From Yokenella regensburgei ATCC 49455 (lineage in GTDB: Bacteria > Pseudomonadota > Gammaproteobacteria > Enterobacterales > Enterobacteriaceae), in the NCBI RefSeq assembly GCF_000735455.1, contig NZ_JMPS01000044.1:124001-188000 (forward strand): a DNA stretch of 64,000 bases, given 5' to 3'. A program made the position numbers and the translations under genes. Positions 49,663 to 58,575 of the stretch are shown piece by piece. Numbering within the stretch: position 1 is the stretch's first letter; each line of letters begins with the position of its first letter. The notes beneath the pieces were generated by a model, which was given only the letters and a program-made list of their open reading frames with translations, was not told the origin of the DNA and searched no databases.

Positions 49663-50664
49663 ATGAAAGCCAGAAAATTAACTGAAGCAGACGTTACCGC
49701 CGAGTCGGTTTTCAATCTGGAACGTCGCCAGATCTTAAAGATACTTGGCATCAGCGCGACCGCACTCTCTCTTTCAACATCAGCACATGCCTCCCTCCTC
49801 AGTTGGTTCAAAGGCAACGATCGCCCGCCTGCGCCCTCTGGAAAACCGCTCGATTTCAGCAAGCCTGCACAATGGCAAAACAACCTGCCGCTCACTCCGG
49901 AAGACAAAGTCACCGGCTACAACAACTTCTATGAGTTCGGTCTGGATAAAGCCGATCCCGCCGCCAACGCCGGGTCGCTAAAAACCGATCCCTGGACGTT
50001 GACCATTAATGGCGAAGTGGCAAAGCCACTGACCCTGGATCACGATGCACTGACCACCCGCTTCCCGCTCGAAGAGCGTATCTATCGCATGCGCTGCGTC
50101 GAGGCCTGGTCGATGGTCGTCCCCTGGATTGGCTTCCCGTTGCATAAACTGTTAGCACTGGTTGAGCCCACCAGCCAGGCGAAGTATGTGGCTTTTAAAA
50201 CCATCTTCGCCCCGGACCAAATGCCGGGCCAACAGGACCGGTTCATCGGTGGCGGGTTGCAATATCCATATGTTGAGGGCCTGCGTCTCGATGAAGCCAT
50301 GCACCCCCTCACCATGCTGACCGTTGGTGTCTATGGTAAAGCTCTGCCGCCACAGAATGGCGCGCCAATCCGTTTAACCGTGCCGTGGAAGTATGGATTT
50401 AAGGGGATTAAATCTATTGTCAGCATCACGCTGACCCGCGAGCGTCCGCCCACCACCTGGAATCTGGCAGCCTCTAATGAATACGGCTTTTACGCCAACG
50501 TGAACCCGCATGTCGATCACCCTCGCTGGTCGCAGGCCACCGAGCGCTTTATTGGTTCCGGCGGAGTGCTGGATGTTAAACGTCAGCCGACGCTGCTGTT
50601 TAATGGCTATGCCGATCAGGTTGCTTCTTTATACCGTGGCCTGAATCTGAAGGAGAATTTCTAG
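49663..50664 (+). CDS. msrP: periplasmic methionine sulfoxide reductase catalytic subunit
   Basis: MsrP (333 aa) is a molybdopterin enzyme that repairs oxidised methionines in periplasmic proteins. It has a Tat signal with ERRQILK at residues 20-26 and cleavage near AHA-S (43-44). The molybdenum ligand is Cys145 in [15 protein letters not shown]. Its stop overlaps the msrQ GTG start by one base. In E. coli the pair lies elsewhere, after hprRS; here it follows acuI with no two-component system. Confidence 0.97.
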   Translation: MKARKLTEADVTAESVFNLERRQILKILGISATALSLSTSAHASLLSWFKGNDRPPAPSGKPLDFSKPAQWQNNLPLTPEDKVTGYNNFYEFGLDKADPAANAGSLKTDPWTLTINGEVAKPLTLDHDALTTRFPLEERIYRMRCVEAWSMVVPWIGFPLHKLLALVEPTSQAKYVAFKTIFAPDQMPGQQDRFIGGGLQYPYVEGLRLDEAMHPLTMLTVGVYGKALPPQNGAPIRLTVPWKYGFKGIKSIVSITLTRERPPTTWNLAASNEYGFYANVNPHVDHPRWSQATERFIGSGGVLDVKRQPTLLFNGYADQVASLYRGLNLKENF

Positions 50665-51263
50665 TGCGATTGACCGCGAAACAGATAACCTGGCTCAAAG
50701 TGGCGCTGCACCTGGCGGCATTTTTGCCCTTTTTATGGCTGTTATGGGCAGGCAGCCACGGTGGTTTTAGCGCCGATCCGGCAAAAGATATCCAGCATTT
50801 TACCGGTAGGATGGCTCTGAAATTACTGTTGGCCACCTTGCTGATTTCCCCACTGGCGCGCTACGCTAAACAGCCTCTGCTTATCCGGACGCGCCGGTTA
50901 CTGGGCCTGTGGTGTTTTGCATGGGCGAGTCTGCATCTCACCAGCTACGCGCTGCTGGAGCTTGGCATTAACAATCTGGCGCTATTAGGTGAAGAAGTCG
51001 TGCGTCGTCCGTACCTGACGCTGGGTCTGATTAGCTGGCTTATTCTGTTAGCACTTGCCGTCACTTCAACCCAGGCGATGCAGCGAAAACTGGGGCCCCG
51101 TTGGCAGAAATTGCACAACTTCGTCTATCTTGTCGCGATCCTCGCCCCCATCCACTACCTGTGGTCGGTGAAGATCCTGTCGCCGCAGCCAATCATCTAT
51201 GCGCTGCTCGCTATCGCCCTTCTGGCGTGGCGTTACAAGAAGTTCCGCCAGTGGTTACGCTAG
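50664..51263 (+). CDS. msrQ: heme b membrane subunit MsrQ
   Basis: MsrQ (199 aa) is a six-helix inner membrane heme protein that feeds electrons from the quinone pool or a flavin reductase to MsrP. His residues expected to bind heme lie in [19 protein letters not shown] and [10 protein letters not shown]. The GTG start is coupled to msrP, with AAGGAG upstream. Confidence 0.96.
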   Translation: MRLTAKQITWLKVALHLAAFLPFLWLLWAGSHGGFSADPAKDIQHFTGRMALKLLLATLLISPLARYAKQPLLIRTRRLLGLWCFAWASLHLTSYALLELGINNLALLGEEVVRRPYLTLGLISWLILLALAVTSTQAMQRKLGPRWQKLHNFVYLVAILAPIHYLWSVKILSPQPIIYALLAIALLAWRYKKFRQWLR

Positions 51264-51295
51264 TGCGTTAATCTGTGCAGCTTCCCGCAGATCTC

Positions 51296-51333
51296 TTATC
51301 AGCCGTGAATCTTTTGCCGATTGCGGTTGATAA
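51296..51333 (+). terminator. hairpin 3' of msrQ
   Basis: TTATCAGCCG (51296-51305) pairs with CGGTTGATAA (51324-51333) through ten pairs including one G-U. The tail is TCTTCCC, not a clean T-run, so terminator function is only possible. Confidence 0.4.
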
Positions 51334-51381
51334 TCTTCCCTGATAAGACCAGTATTTAGCTGCCAATTGCTACGAAATCGT

Positions 51382-51387
51382 TATAAT
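51382..51387 (+). promoter_or_regulatory. -10 element for aroQ-accBC
   Basis: TATAAT 110 bases before aroQ is followed by TGTGCGAC. The leader that follows holds a GGGG/CCCC hairpin near 51410-51425. The -35 match is poor. Confidence 0.5.
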
Positions 51388-51497
51388 GTGCGACTTTGGT
51401 TTTCCTGACGGGGATTTTACCCCCCTGAAAGGGTGACAAGCGCACATCGAAGGTATATTTTGTTTTTTACCCGAGAATGGCAGGAGATAGCGGCACG

Positions 51498-51950
51498 ATG
51501 GCTGATAAATTTCACATTTTGCTTTTAAACGGTCCGAACCTTAATATGCTCGGCACCCGAGAGCCAGAGAAGTACGGATCCCAGACGCTGACCGACATTG
51601 TAACGGGTTTGTCAGCAGAAGCGGCATCTCTGAATGTAGAGTTTGATCACCTGCAGTCTAACGCTGAGCACGTACTCATCGACCGAATTCATCAGGCTAA
51701 AGACAACGTTGACTATATCCTGATTAATCCGGCCGCGTTTACGCATACCAGCGTGGCCATTCGTGATGCGCTCCTGGCAGTCAGTATCCCGTTTATCGAG
51801 ATTCATCTGAGCAATGTGCATGCACGCGAACCGTTCCGCCATCACTCATATTTGTCGGATATCGCCTCAGGCGTTATTTGCGGATTAGGCGCTGACGGTT
51901 ATTCATACGCTTTACAGACGGCGGTAAAACGCCTGTCACAATCACACTAA
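51498..51950 (+). CDS. aroQ: 3-dehydroquinate dehydratase, type II
   Basis: AroQ (150 aa) dehydrates 3-dehydroquinate to 3-dehydroshikimate in the shikimate pathway. Type II family motifs are [20 protein letters not shown] with the catalytic Tyr, [27 protein letters not shown] and the C-terminal [12 protein letters not shown]. coli K-12 relies on type I AroD, so this gene marks a different genus. The ATG at 51498 has AGGAG eleven bases upstream; ATG at 51477 is an alternative. It precedes accB by 22 bases. Confidence 0.96.
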   Translation: MADKFHILLLNGPNLNMLGTREPEKYGSQTLTDIVTGLSAEAASLNVEFDHLQSNAEHVLIDRIHQAKDNVDYILINPAAFTHTSVAIRDALLAVSIPFIEIHLSNVHAREPFRHHSYLSDIASGVICGLGADGYSYALQTAVKRLSQSH

Positions 51951-51972
51951 ACAAAGAGTACGGAACCCACTC

Positions 51973-52434
51973 ATGGATATTCGTAAGATTAAAAAACTGA
52001 TCGAGCTGGTTGAAGAATCAGGTATCTCCGAACTGGAAATTTCTGAAGGCGAAGAGTCTGTACGCATCAGCCGTAGCGCACCGAACGTGGGCTACCCGAT
52101 GATGCAACAGGCTTATGCTGCACCGATGATGCAGCAGCCAGCACCGGTTGCGGCCGTCGCTCCTGCAGCAGAAGCGCCAGCTGCCGCCGCAGAAATCAGT
52201 GGTCACGTCGTACGTTCCCCGATGGTAGGTACTTTCTACCGCACTCCGAGCCCGGACGCGAAAGCGTTTATCGAAGTGGGTCAGAAAGTTAACGCAGGTG
52301 ACACTCTGTGCATCGTTGAAGCGATGAAAATGATGAACCAGATCGAAGCCGATAAATCTGGCGTGGTGAAAGCGATTCTGGTCGAAAGTGGTCAGCCGGT
52401 AGAATTTGACGAGCCGCTGGTCATCATCGAGTAA
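51973..52434 (+). CDS. accB: biotin carboxyl carrier protein of acetyl-CoA carboxylase
   Basis: AccB (153 aa) carries biotin between AccC and the AccAD carboxyltransferase in the first step of fatty acid synthesis. The N-terminal domain is residues 1-35, an Ala/Pro-rich linker runs to about 72, and the biotinyl domain carries Lys119 in the motif EAMKMM. It lies 11 bases before accC. Confidence 0.99.
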   Translation: MDIRKIKKLIELVEESGISELEISEGEESVRISRSAPNVGYPMMQQAYAAPMMQQPAPVAAVAPAAEAPAAAAEISGHVVRSPMVGTFYRTPSPDAKAFIEVGQKVNAGDTLCIVEAMKMMNQIEADKSGVVKAILVESGQPVEFDEPLVIIE

Positions 52435-52445
52435 CGAGGCGAACA

Positions 52446-53795
52446 ATGCTGGATAAAATTGTCATCGCTAACCGTGGCGAAATTGCTCTGCGAATTCTTC
52501 GTGCCTGTAAAGAACTGGGCATCAAGACTGTCGCGGTGCACTCCACTGCGGATCGCGATTTAAAACACGTACTGCTGGCTGACGAGACCGTATGTATCGG
52601 TCCGGCGCCGTCAGTAAAAAGCTATCTGAATATCCCGGCTATCATCAGCGCCGCTGAAATCACCGGCGCGGTGGCAATCCATCCGGGTTATGGCTTCCTG
52701 TCTGAAAACGCTAACTTTGCTGAGCAGGTTGAACGTTCTGGCTTTATCTTCATCGGCCCGAAAGCCGACACTATTCGCCTGATGGGTGACAAAGTGTCCG
52801 CGATCACCGCGATGAAAAAAGCGGGTGTTCCGACCGTACCGGGCTCTGACGGCCCGCTGGGTGAAGATATGGATGCCAACCGTGCCCATGCGAAACGCAT
52901 CGGCTATCCGGTTATCATCAAAGCCTCCGGTGGCGGCGGCGGTCGCGGTATGCGCGTTGTGCGCAGCGACGCTGAACTGGCCCAGTCCATCTCCATGACC
53001 AAAGCTGAAGCGAAAGCGGCTTTCAACAATGACATGGTATACATGGAAAAATACCTGGAAAATCCTCGTCACATCGAGATCCAGGTACTGGCTGATGGCC
53101 AGGGCAATGCTATCTATCTGGCTGAACGTGACTGCTCTATGCAGCGTCGTCACCAGAAAGTGGTTGAAGAAGCACCGGCACCGGGTATTACCCCAGAACT
53201 GCGTCGCTATATCGGCGAACGCTGCTCTAAAGCCTGTGTGGATATCGGCTACCGCGGCGCGGGTACTTTCGAGTTCCTGTTCGAAAACGGTGAGTTCTAC
53301 TTCATTGAAATGAACACCCGTATTCAGGTTGAGCATCCGGTTACCGAAATGATCACCGGCGTTGATCTCATCAAAGAGCAGCTGCGCATTGCCGCAGGCA
53401 TGCCGCTGTCCATCAAACAGGAAGAAGTTCAGGTTCGCGGTCATGCGGTGGAATGCCGTATCAACGCCGAAGACCCGAATACCTTCCTGCCAAGCCCGGG
53501 TAAAATCACGCGTTTCCACGCGCCGGGTGGCTTTGGTGTGCGTTGGGAGTCTCATATTTACGCGGGCTACACCGTTCCGCCGTACTATGACTCAATGATC
53601 GGTAAGCTGATTTGCTACGGCGAAACTCGCGATATCGCAATTTCCCGTATGAAGAATGCGCTCCAGGAACTTATCATCGATGGGATTAAAACCAACGTTG
53701 ACCTGCAGACTCGCATCATGAGCGACGAGAACTTCCAGCATGGTGGCACCAATATCCACTATCTGGAGAAGAAACTCGGACTTCAGGAAAAGTAA
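52446..53795 (+). CDS. accC: biotin carboxylase subunit of acetyl-CoA carboxylase
   Basis: AccC (449 aa) carboxylates biotin on AccB using ATP and bicarbonate. It has the ATP-grasp fold, the glycine-rich loop [11 protein letters not shown] near residue 160, [13 protein letters not shown], and the active-site [16 protein letters not shown] near residue 290. GAGGCGAACA precedes the ATG. A terminator follows. Confidence 0.99.
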   Translation: MLDKIVIANRGEIALRILRACKELGIKTVAVHSTADRDLKHVLLADETVCIGPAPSVKSYLNIPAIISAAEITGAVAIHPGYGFLSENANFAEQVERSGFIFIGPKADTIRLMGDKVSAITAMKKAGVPTVPGSDGPLGEDMDANRAHAKRIGYPVIIKASGGGGGRGMRVVRSDAELAQSISMTKAEAKAAFNNDMVYMEKYLENPRHIEIQVLADGQGNAIYLAERDCSMQRRHQKVVEEAPAPGITPELRRYIGERCSKACVDIGYRGAGTFEFLFENGEFYFIEMNTRIQVEHPVTEMITGVDLIKEQLRIAAGMPLSIKQEEVQVRGHAVECRINAEDPNTFLPSPGKITRFHAPGGFGVRWESHIYAGYTVPPYYDSMIGKLICYGETRDIAISRMKNALQELIIDGIKTNVDLQTRIMSDENFQHGGTNIHYLEKKLGLQEK

Positions 53796-53810
53796 TCTGC
53801 TAACGCAGCA

Positions 53811-53836
53811 AAAGGCCGGATCTTCCGGCCTTTTTT
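53811..53836 (+). terminator. accBC terminator
   Basis: A 10-bp stem (53811-53820 with 53824-53833) has the sequence AAAGGCCGGA/TCCGGCCTTT and ends in a T-run. Confidence 0.9.
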
Positions 53837-53888
53837 CTTTTTGGCCCCATGCGGTACAATCGCCGCTTTACTTAACCCTGGGAGCCTT

Positions 53889-54131
53889 ATGGACAAACGT
53901 TTTGTTCAGGCACACAAGGAAGCCCGTTGGGCATTGTGGCTGACTCTCCTCTATCTTTTCGCCTGGTTAGTGACTGCTTACTTACCAGGCTCCACGCTGG
54001 GATTTACCGGCCTTCCGCATTGGTTTGAAATGGCCTGCCTGCTGATGCCACTGGTATTTATTGTGCTCTGCTGGTTGATGGTGCGCTTTATCTTCCGTGA
54101 TATCCCTCTGGAGGATAAGCATGCAGACTGA
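53889..54131 (+). CDS. yhdT: DUF997 membrane protein YhdT
   Basis: YhdT (80 aa) has two membrane helices (about 15-37 and 48-70) and the conserved opening RFVQAHKEARWAL. Its stop overlaps the panF start by 11 bases. This arrangement is typical for small subunit-like proteins accompanying sodium-solute symporters. The ATG at 53889 gives the E. coli length. Confidence 0.93.
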   Translation: MDKRFVQAHKEARWALWLTLLYLFAWLVTAYLPGSTLGFTGLPHWFEMACLLMPLVFIVLCWLMVRFIFRDIPLEDKHAD

Positions 54132-55572
54132 GATTATCGCCGTTCTGATTATCTATCTGATTGTCGTCTTCGGTTTGTCTATCTACGCCATGCGCCAGCG
54201 CAGCACAGGAACGTTCCTCAGCGAATACTTCCTCGGCAGCCGTTCTATGGGCGGGTTCGTACTGGCGATGACGCTCACGGCGACCTATATCAGCGCCAGC
54301 TCATTCATCGGTGGGCCAGGAGCGGCCTACAAATACGGTCTTGGCTGGGTGCTGCTGGCGATGATTCAGGTACCCACTATCTGGCTCTCGCTCGGTATCC
54401 TGGGTAAAAAATTCGCTATTCTCGCGCGGCGCTATAATGCGATAACGCTCAATGACATGCTGCAGGCCCGTTATCAAAGCCGGGCGGTGGTGTGGATTGC
54501 CAGCGTTAGTCTGCTGGTGGCGTTTGTCGGGGCGATTGCCGTGCAGTTCATCGGCGGTGCTCGCCTGCTGGAAACCGCGGCCGGCATTAAGTATGAAACC
54601 GGGCTGTTGATTTTCGGGGTGACGATTGCGCTGTATACCGCTTTTGGCGGCTTCCGCGCCAGCGTGCTCAACGACACCATGCAGGGCATGGTAATGCTTA
54701 TCGGAACACTGGTGCTGCTGGTGGGGGTTATCTATGCAGCAGGAGGCCTGCACAACGCCGTGCAGACCCTGGAACAGATTGACCCTAAACTGGTGAGCCC
54801 ACACGGCGCTGACGACATCCTGACACCGGCGTTCATGACCTCGTTCTGGGTGCTGGTGTGTTTTGGTGTGATTGGTTTACCGCACACGGCCGTACGCTGT
54901 ATTTCCTACAAAGACAGTAAAGCGGTGCACCGCGGCATTATCATCGGCACTATCGTGGTCGCGCTGTTGATGCTCGGTATGCACCTTGCAGGCGCGCTCG
55001 GCCGTGCTGTGCTGCCCAATCTGACCGTGCCGGATCAGGTGATCCCTACGCTTATGGTGCAGGTGTTACCGCCGTGGGCGGCAGGCCTGTTCCTGGCGGC
55101 CCCGATGGCGGCTATTATGTCCAACGTTAACGCGCACCTGCTGCAGGCCTCCGCCACTATCGTGAAAGATCTGTGGCTGAGCGCGCGCCCGGCTAAAATA
55201 CATAATGAGCACCGCCTGAAGCGAATTTCCACCTGGATGACCTTTGTGCTTGGCATTTTGATGATGCTGGCGGCGTGGCGTCCACCGGAGATGATCATCT
55301 GGCTGAACCTGCTGGCCTTTGGCGGCCTTGAAGCCGTATTCCTGTGGCCGCTGGTGCTGGGGCTTTACTGGGAACGAGCAAACGCGACAGGGGCGCTCAG
55401 CGCGATGATTGTCGGTGGCGTACTGTATGCGGTCCTGGCGACCTTTAAAATCCAGTACCTGGGCTTCCACCCGATTGTGCCCTCGCTGCTATTGAGTTTA
55501 TTGGCGTTCCTCATCGGTAACCTTTTCGGTCGACCGGTGGCGGAAGCCCCTATTTTGACTACTGATAAATAA
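54121..55572 (+). CDS. panF: sodium/pantothenate symporter
   Basis: PanF (483 aa, as in E. coli) imports pantothenate with Na+, supplying coenzyme A synthesis. It has the SSS-family 13-helix pattern and signature residues in [26 protein letters not shown] and [12 protein letters not shown]. The start ATG at 54121 lies inside yhdT. It is followed by prmA after 11 bases. Confidence 0.97.
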   Translation: MQTEIIAVLIIYLIVVFGLSIYAMRQRSTGTFLSEYFLGSRSMGGFVLAMTLTATYISASSFIGGPGAAYKYGLGWVLLAMIQVPTIWLSLGILGKKFAILARRYNAITLNDMLQARYQSRAVVWIASVSLLVAFVGAIAVQFIGGARLLETAAGIKYETGLLIFGVTIALYTAFGGFRASVLNDTMQGMVMLIGTLVLLVGVIYAAGGLHNAVQTLEQIDPKLVSPHGADDILTPAFMTSFWVLVCFGVIGLPHTAVRCISYKDSKAVHRGIIIGTIVVALLMLGMHLAGALGRAVLPNLTVPDQVIPTLMVQVLPPWAAGLFLAAPMAAIMSNVNAHLLQASATIVKDLWLSARPAKIHNEHRLKRISTWMTFVLGILMMLAAWRPPEMIIWLNLLAFGGLEAVFLWPLVLGLYWERANATGALSAMIVGGVLYAVLATFKIQYLGFHPIVPSLLLSLLAFLIGNLFGRPVAEAPILTTDK

Positions 55573-55583
55573 AGAGTTTTGCC

Positions 55584-56465
55584 ATGCCTTGGATCCAAAT
55601 GAAACTGAACACGACGGGTGCGAACGCAGAAGAGCTGAGCGACGCGCTGATGGAAGCTGGCGCCGTGTCGATTACTTTTCAGGATACCCACGACACGCCG
55701 GTATTTGAACCGCTGCCGGGTGAAACCCGCCTGTGGGGCGATACCGACGTTATCGGCCTGTTCGACGCCGAATTTGATATGAAAGAAGTGGTCGCGATCC
55801 TTGAGCATCATCCGCTGCTGGGTAGCGGATTTGTGCATAAGATCGAACAGCTTGAAGACAAAGACTGGGAGCGCGAATGGATGGATAACTTCCACCCTAT
55901 GCGCTTCGGTGAGCGCCTGTGGATCTGCCCGAGCTGGCGCGACGTGCCGGATGTCAACGCCGTTAACGTGATGCTCGATCCGGGCCTGGCGTTCGGGACC
56001 GGTACTCACCCGACCACCTCGCTGTGCCTGCAGTGGCTTGATGGGCTCGATCTTGCGGGTAAAACCGTGATCGACTTCGGCTGCGGCTCCGGGATCCTCG
56101 CGATCGCCGCGCTGAAGCTGGGTGCGGCTAAAGCGATTGGTATCGATATCGATCCTCAGGCCATTCAGGCGAGCCGTGACAACGCCGAGCGTAATGGCGT
56201 GTCTGAACGTCTGGAACTGTACCTGCCAAAAGACCAGCCAGAGGCGATGAAAGCCGACGTGGTGGTCGCCAATATTCTGGCGGGCCCGTTACGTGAATTG
56301 GCACCGTTAATCAGCGTGCTGCCGGTTGAGGGCGGTTTACTGGGACTTTCTGGCATCCTGGCAAGTCAGGCCGACAGCGTTTGCGAAGCCTATACCGAAC
56401 TCTTCACCCTCGACCCGGTGGTGGAGAAAGAGGAGTGGTGCCGGATTACCGGACGCAAGAAGTAA
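55584..56465 (+). CDS. prmA: ribosomal protein L11 methyltransferase
   Basis: PrmA (293 aa) trimethylates L11 at several amino groups. The N-terminal L11-binding domain (about 1-60) is followed by the AdoMet domain with [18 protein letters not shown] and the catalytic-site motif [13 protein letters not shown]. The [14 protein letters not shown] substrate loop is present. Confidence 0.98.
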   Translation: MPWIQMKLNTTGANAEELSDALMEAGAVSITFQDTHDTPVFEPLPGETRLWGDTDVIGLFDAEFDMKEVVAILEHHPLLGSGFVHKIEQLEDKDWEREWMDNFHPMRFGERLWICPSWRDVPDVNAVNVMLDPGLAFGTGTHPTTSLCLQWLDGLDLAGKTVIDFGCGSGILAIAALKLGAAKAIGIDIDPQAIQASRDNAERNGVSERLELYLPKDQPEAMKADVVVANILAGPLRELAPLISVLPVEGGLLGLSGILASQADSVCEAYTELFTLDPVVEKEEWCRITGRKK

Positions 56466-56473
56466 TCAATCTT

Positions 56474-56497
56474 ACGCGGCCTGCGGGCCGCGTTTTT
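56474..56497 (+). terminator. prmA terminator
   Basis: A perfect 8-bp stem ACGCGGCC/GGCCGCGT (56474-56481 with 56486-56493) is followed by a T-run. Confidence 0.9.
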
Positions 56498-56757
56498 GTT
56501 TCCAGTAGCCGCCGAATGATTCATAGAAATGCGAGCGAGATCGCATTACGATGCACTTTTTCGTTCACAAAAACAGCGTTTTGTTCGGCAATAATGCCTC
56601 TGCGGATAATAAAAAATGAGAAGTTTTACGATTTTATTATAGCGCACGAAATGACCACTTCCGATTAACGCAATGATTAATAAGACTATTTATTTTTCAT
56701 CGGTTCACAGTCCCACGATTCATTGATCTGCGACAGTGGATTGCTCAAAGTTTGGCC

Positions 56758-56795
56758 TTTCATCTCGTGCGAAAAATGCGTAATATACGCCGCCT
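56758..56795 (+). promoter_or_regulatory. dusB-fis promoter with GC-rich discriminator
   Basis: TTTCAT (-35, 56758-56763) and TAATAT (-10, 56781-56786) are 17 bases apart, followed by ACGCCGCC. The same layout is known in E. coli, where ppGpp/DksA and Fis itself shut it down. Confidence 0.8.
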
Positions 56796-56825
56796 TGCAG
56801 TCACAGTATGGTCATTTCTTAACTC

Positions 56826-57791
56826 ATGCGCATCGGACACCTTCAGCTCAGAAATCGCCTGATCGCAGCGCCTATGGCTGGCATTACTGACAGACCATTC
56901 AGGACGCTGTGCTATGAGATGGGAGCCGGGTTGACCGTTTCCGAGATGATGTCTTCTAACCCGCAGGTTTGGGAAAGCGACAAGTCCCGTTTACGGATGG
57001 TGCACATTGATGAACCAGGCATTCGCACCGTGCAAATTGCCGGTAGCGTACCTGAAGAAATGGCCGAGGCCGCACGTATTAACGTCGAAAGCGGCGCCCA
57101 AATTATTGATATCAATATGGGTTGTCCGGCCAAAAAAGTGAATCGCAAGCTTGCAGGTTCAGCCCTCTTGCAGCACCCGGAACTGGTCAAATCGATCCTG
57201 ACCGCGGTCGTCAATGCAGTGGACGTTCCTGTGACGCTTAAGATTCGCACAGGATGGGCTCCGGAACACCGTAACTGTGAAGAGATTGCCCAACTGGCTG
57301 AAGATTGTGGCATTCAGGCTCTGACGATCCACGGACGCACTCGCGCCTGTTTGTTCAACGGAGATGCTGAGTACAACAGTATTCGGGCAGTTAAGCAGAA
57401 GGTTTCCATTCCGATTATCGCGAATGGTGACATTACTGACCCGCTTAAAGCCAGAGCTGTACTGGACTATACGGGGGCGGATGCCCTGATGATAGGACGT
57501 GCAGCTCAGGGAAGACCCTGGATCTTTCGGGAAATCCAGCATTATCTGGACACTGGGGAGCTGCTACCCCCACTGCCTCTGGCAGAGGTTAAGCGCTTAC
57601 TTTGCGCGCATGTTCGGGAATTGCATGACTTTTATGGCCACGCAAAAGGGTACCGAATTGCACGCAAACACGTCTCCTGGTATCTCCAGGAGCACGCTCC
57701 AAATGACCAGTTTCGGCGCACATTCAACGCCATTGAGGATGCCAGCGAACAGCTGGAGGCGTTGGAGGCATACTTCGAAAATTTTGCGTAA
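56826..57791 (+). CDS. dusB: tRNA-dihydrouridine synthase B
   Basis: DusB (321 aa) reduces uridine 17 in tRNA using FMN and NADPH. It has the TIM barrel, with FMN motif [13 protein letters not shown], catalytic Cys in [10 protein letters not shown], and GRAAQGRPW. It is the first gene of dusB-fis, and its translation is known in E. coli to support Fis synthesis. Confidence 0.98.
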   Translation: MRIGHLQLRNRLIAAPMAGITDRPFRTLCYEMGAGLTVSEMMSSNPQVWESDKSRLRMVHIDEPGIRTVQIAGSVPEEMAEAARINVESGAQIIDINMGCPAKKVNRKLAGSALLQHPELVKSILTAVVNAVDVPVTLKIRTGWAPEHRNCEEIAQLAEDCGIQALTIHGRTRACLFNGDAEYNSIRAVKQKVSIPIIANGDITDPLKARAVLDYTGADALMIGRAAQGRPWIFREIQHYLDTGELLPPLPLAEVKRLLCAHVRELHDFYGHAKGYRIARKHVSWYLQEHAPNDQFRRTFNAIEDASEQLEALEAYFENFA

Positions 57792-57815
57792 TAGAAATAA
57801 AGAGCTGACAGAACT

Positions 57816-58112
57816 ATGTTCGAACAACGCGTAAATTCTGACGTACTGACCGTTTCTACCGTTAACTCTCAGGATCAGGTAACTCAAAAGCCCCTGCGTG
57901 ACTCGGTTAAACAGGCACTGAAGAACTATTTTGCTCAACTGAACGGTCAGGATGTTAATGACCTGTATGAGCTGGTACTGGCTGAAGTAGAACAGCCCCT
58001 GTTGGACATGGTGATGCAATACACCCGTGGTAACCAGACCCGCGCTGCCCTGATGATGGGCATCAACCGTGGTACTCTGCGTAAAAAACTGAAAAAATAC
58101 GGCATGAACTAA
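57816..58112 (+). CDS. fis: DNA-binding protein Fis
   Basis: Fis (98 aa) is a nucleoid protein and global regulator that peaks in early exponential growth and activates rRNA promoters. The N-terminal arm ends near NSQDQ. Helices B-D hold the HTH at about 73-94 ([27 protein letters not shown]). The sequence appears to match the E. coli protein throughout. Confidence 0.99.
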
Positions 58113-58132
58113 GTCTGTTTATGGCGGATAAA

Positions 58133-58167
58133 AAGGCGCTCTTCGGCATGGGGAAGCGCCTTTTTTA
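58133..58167 (+). terminator. fis terminator
   Basis: AAGGCGCT (58133-58140) pairs with AGCGCCTT (58155-58162), and six T residues follow. Confidence 0.85.
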
Positions 58168-58257
58168 TTACCTCTCCTCCACTATCTCCCCCTTTCCTGT
58201 CCCTAAATTTCGTGTATATTGCCTGCCATTCTTCCTCATCATTTCAGGGTTTCGAAC

Positions 58258-58425
58258 ATGCTGCGCAAATATGGATGGGTCGTTCTTTTTGCTATCTTTA
58301 TGTTCCTTTTCGATACTCTGATCATGCAGTGGATTGAGCTCATCACCGCCGAGTCCGCGCGCTGTCGCGATATGGATTCCGTCAACCCGCTTAAGCTCGT
58401 GAAGTGCTCAACGCTCGAGAACTGA
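58258..58425 (+). CDS. yhdU: small membrane protein YhdU (DUF2556)
   Basis: This 55-aa protein starts at the internal ATG 58258 (MLRKYGWVVLFAIFMFLFD), with one membrane helix at residues 6-24, the WIELITAES segment and MDSVNPLKLVKC. These match YhdU of E. coli, which also sits near acrS. A start at 58219 was rejected because it lacks family similarity. The function is unknown. Confidence 0.85.
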   Translation: MLRKYGWVVLFAIFMFLFDTLIMQWIELITAESARCRDMDSVNPLKLVKCSTLEN

Positions 58426-58575
58426 CACTGCCTGAAGGCGAGCTGTAGCGACATTTCCCATTGAAAAATCAGGGTCTTAAATCCCTTTGAGACACCTGCT
58501 GTCGGTGGTAAGGTCTCAGCCCGCATAGACTATCGCGCTTTCATCGCGTTTCACTGTGAATGAGTTGAAGACATC

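Larger units (their letters stand above)
56466..56825 (+). promoter_or_regulatory. prmA terminator and dusB-fis promoter region
   Basis: This 360-base gap starts with the prmA terminator, continues with AT-rich DNA that in E. coli carries Fis and IHF sites, and ends with the fis promoter. No gene was seen. Confidence 0.7.

Noticed and set aside
52611-53555. 314-codon ORF antisense to accC
   Set aside because: His/Phe/Arg-rich shadow translation inside a conserved gene.
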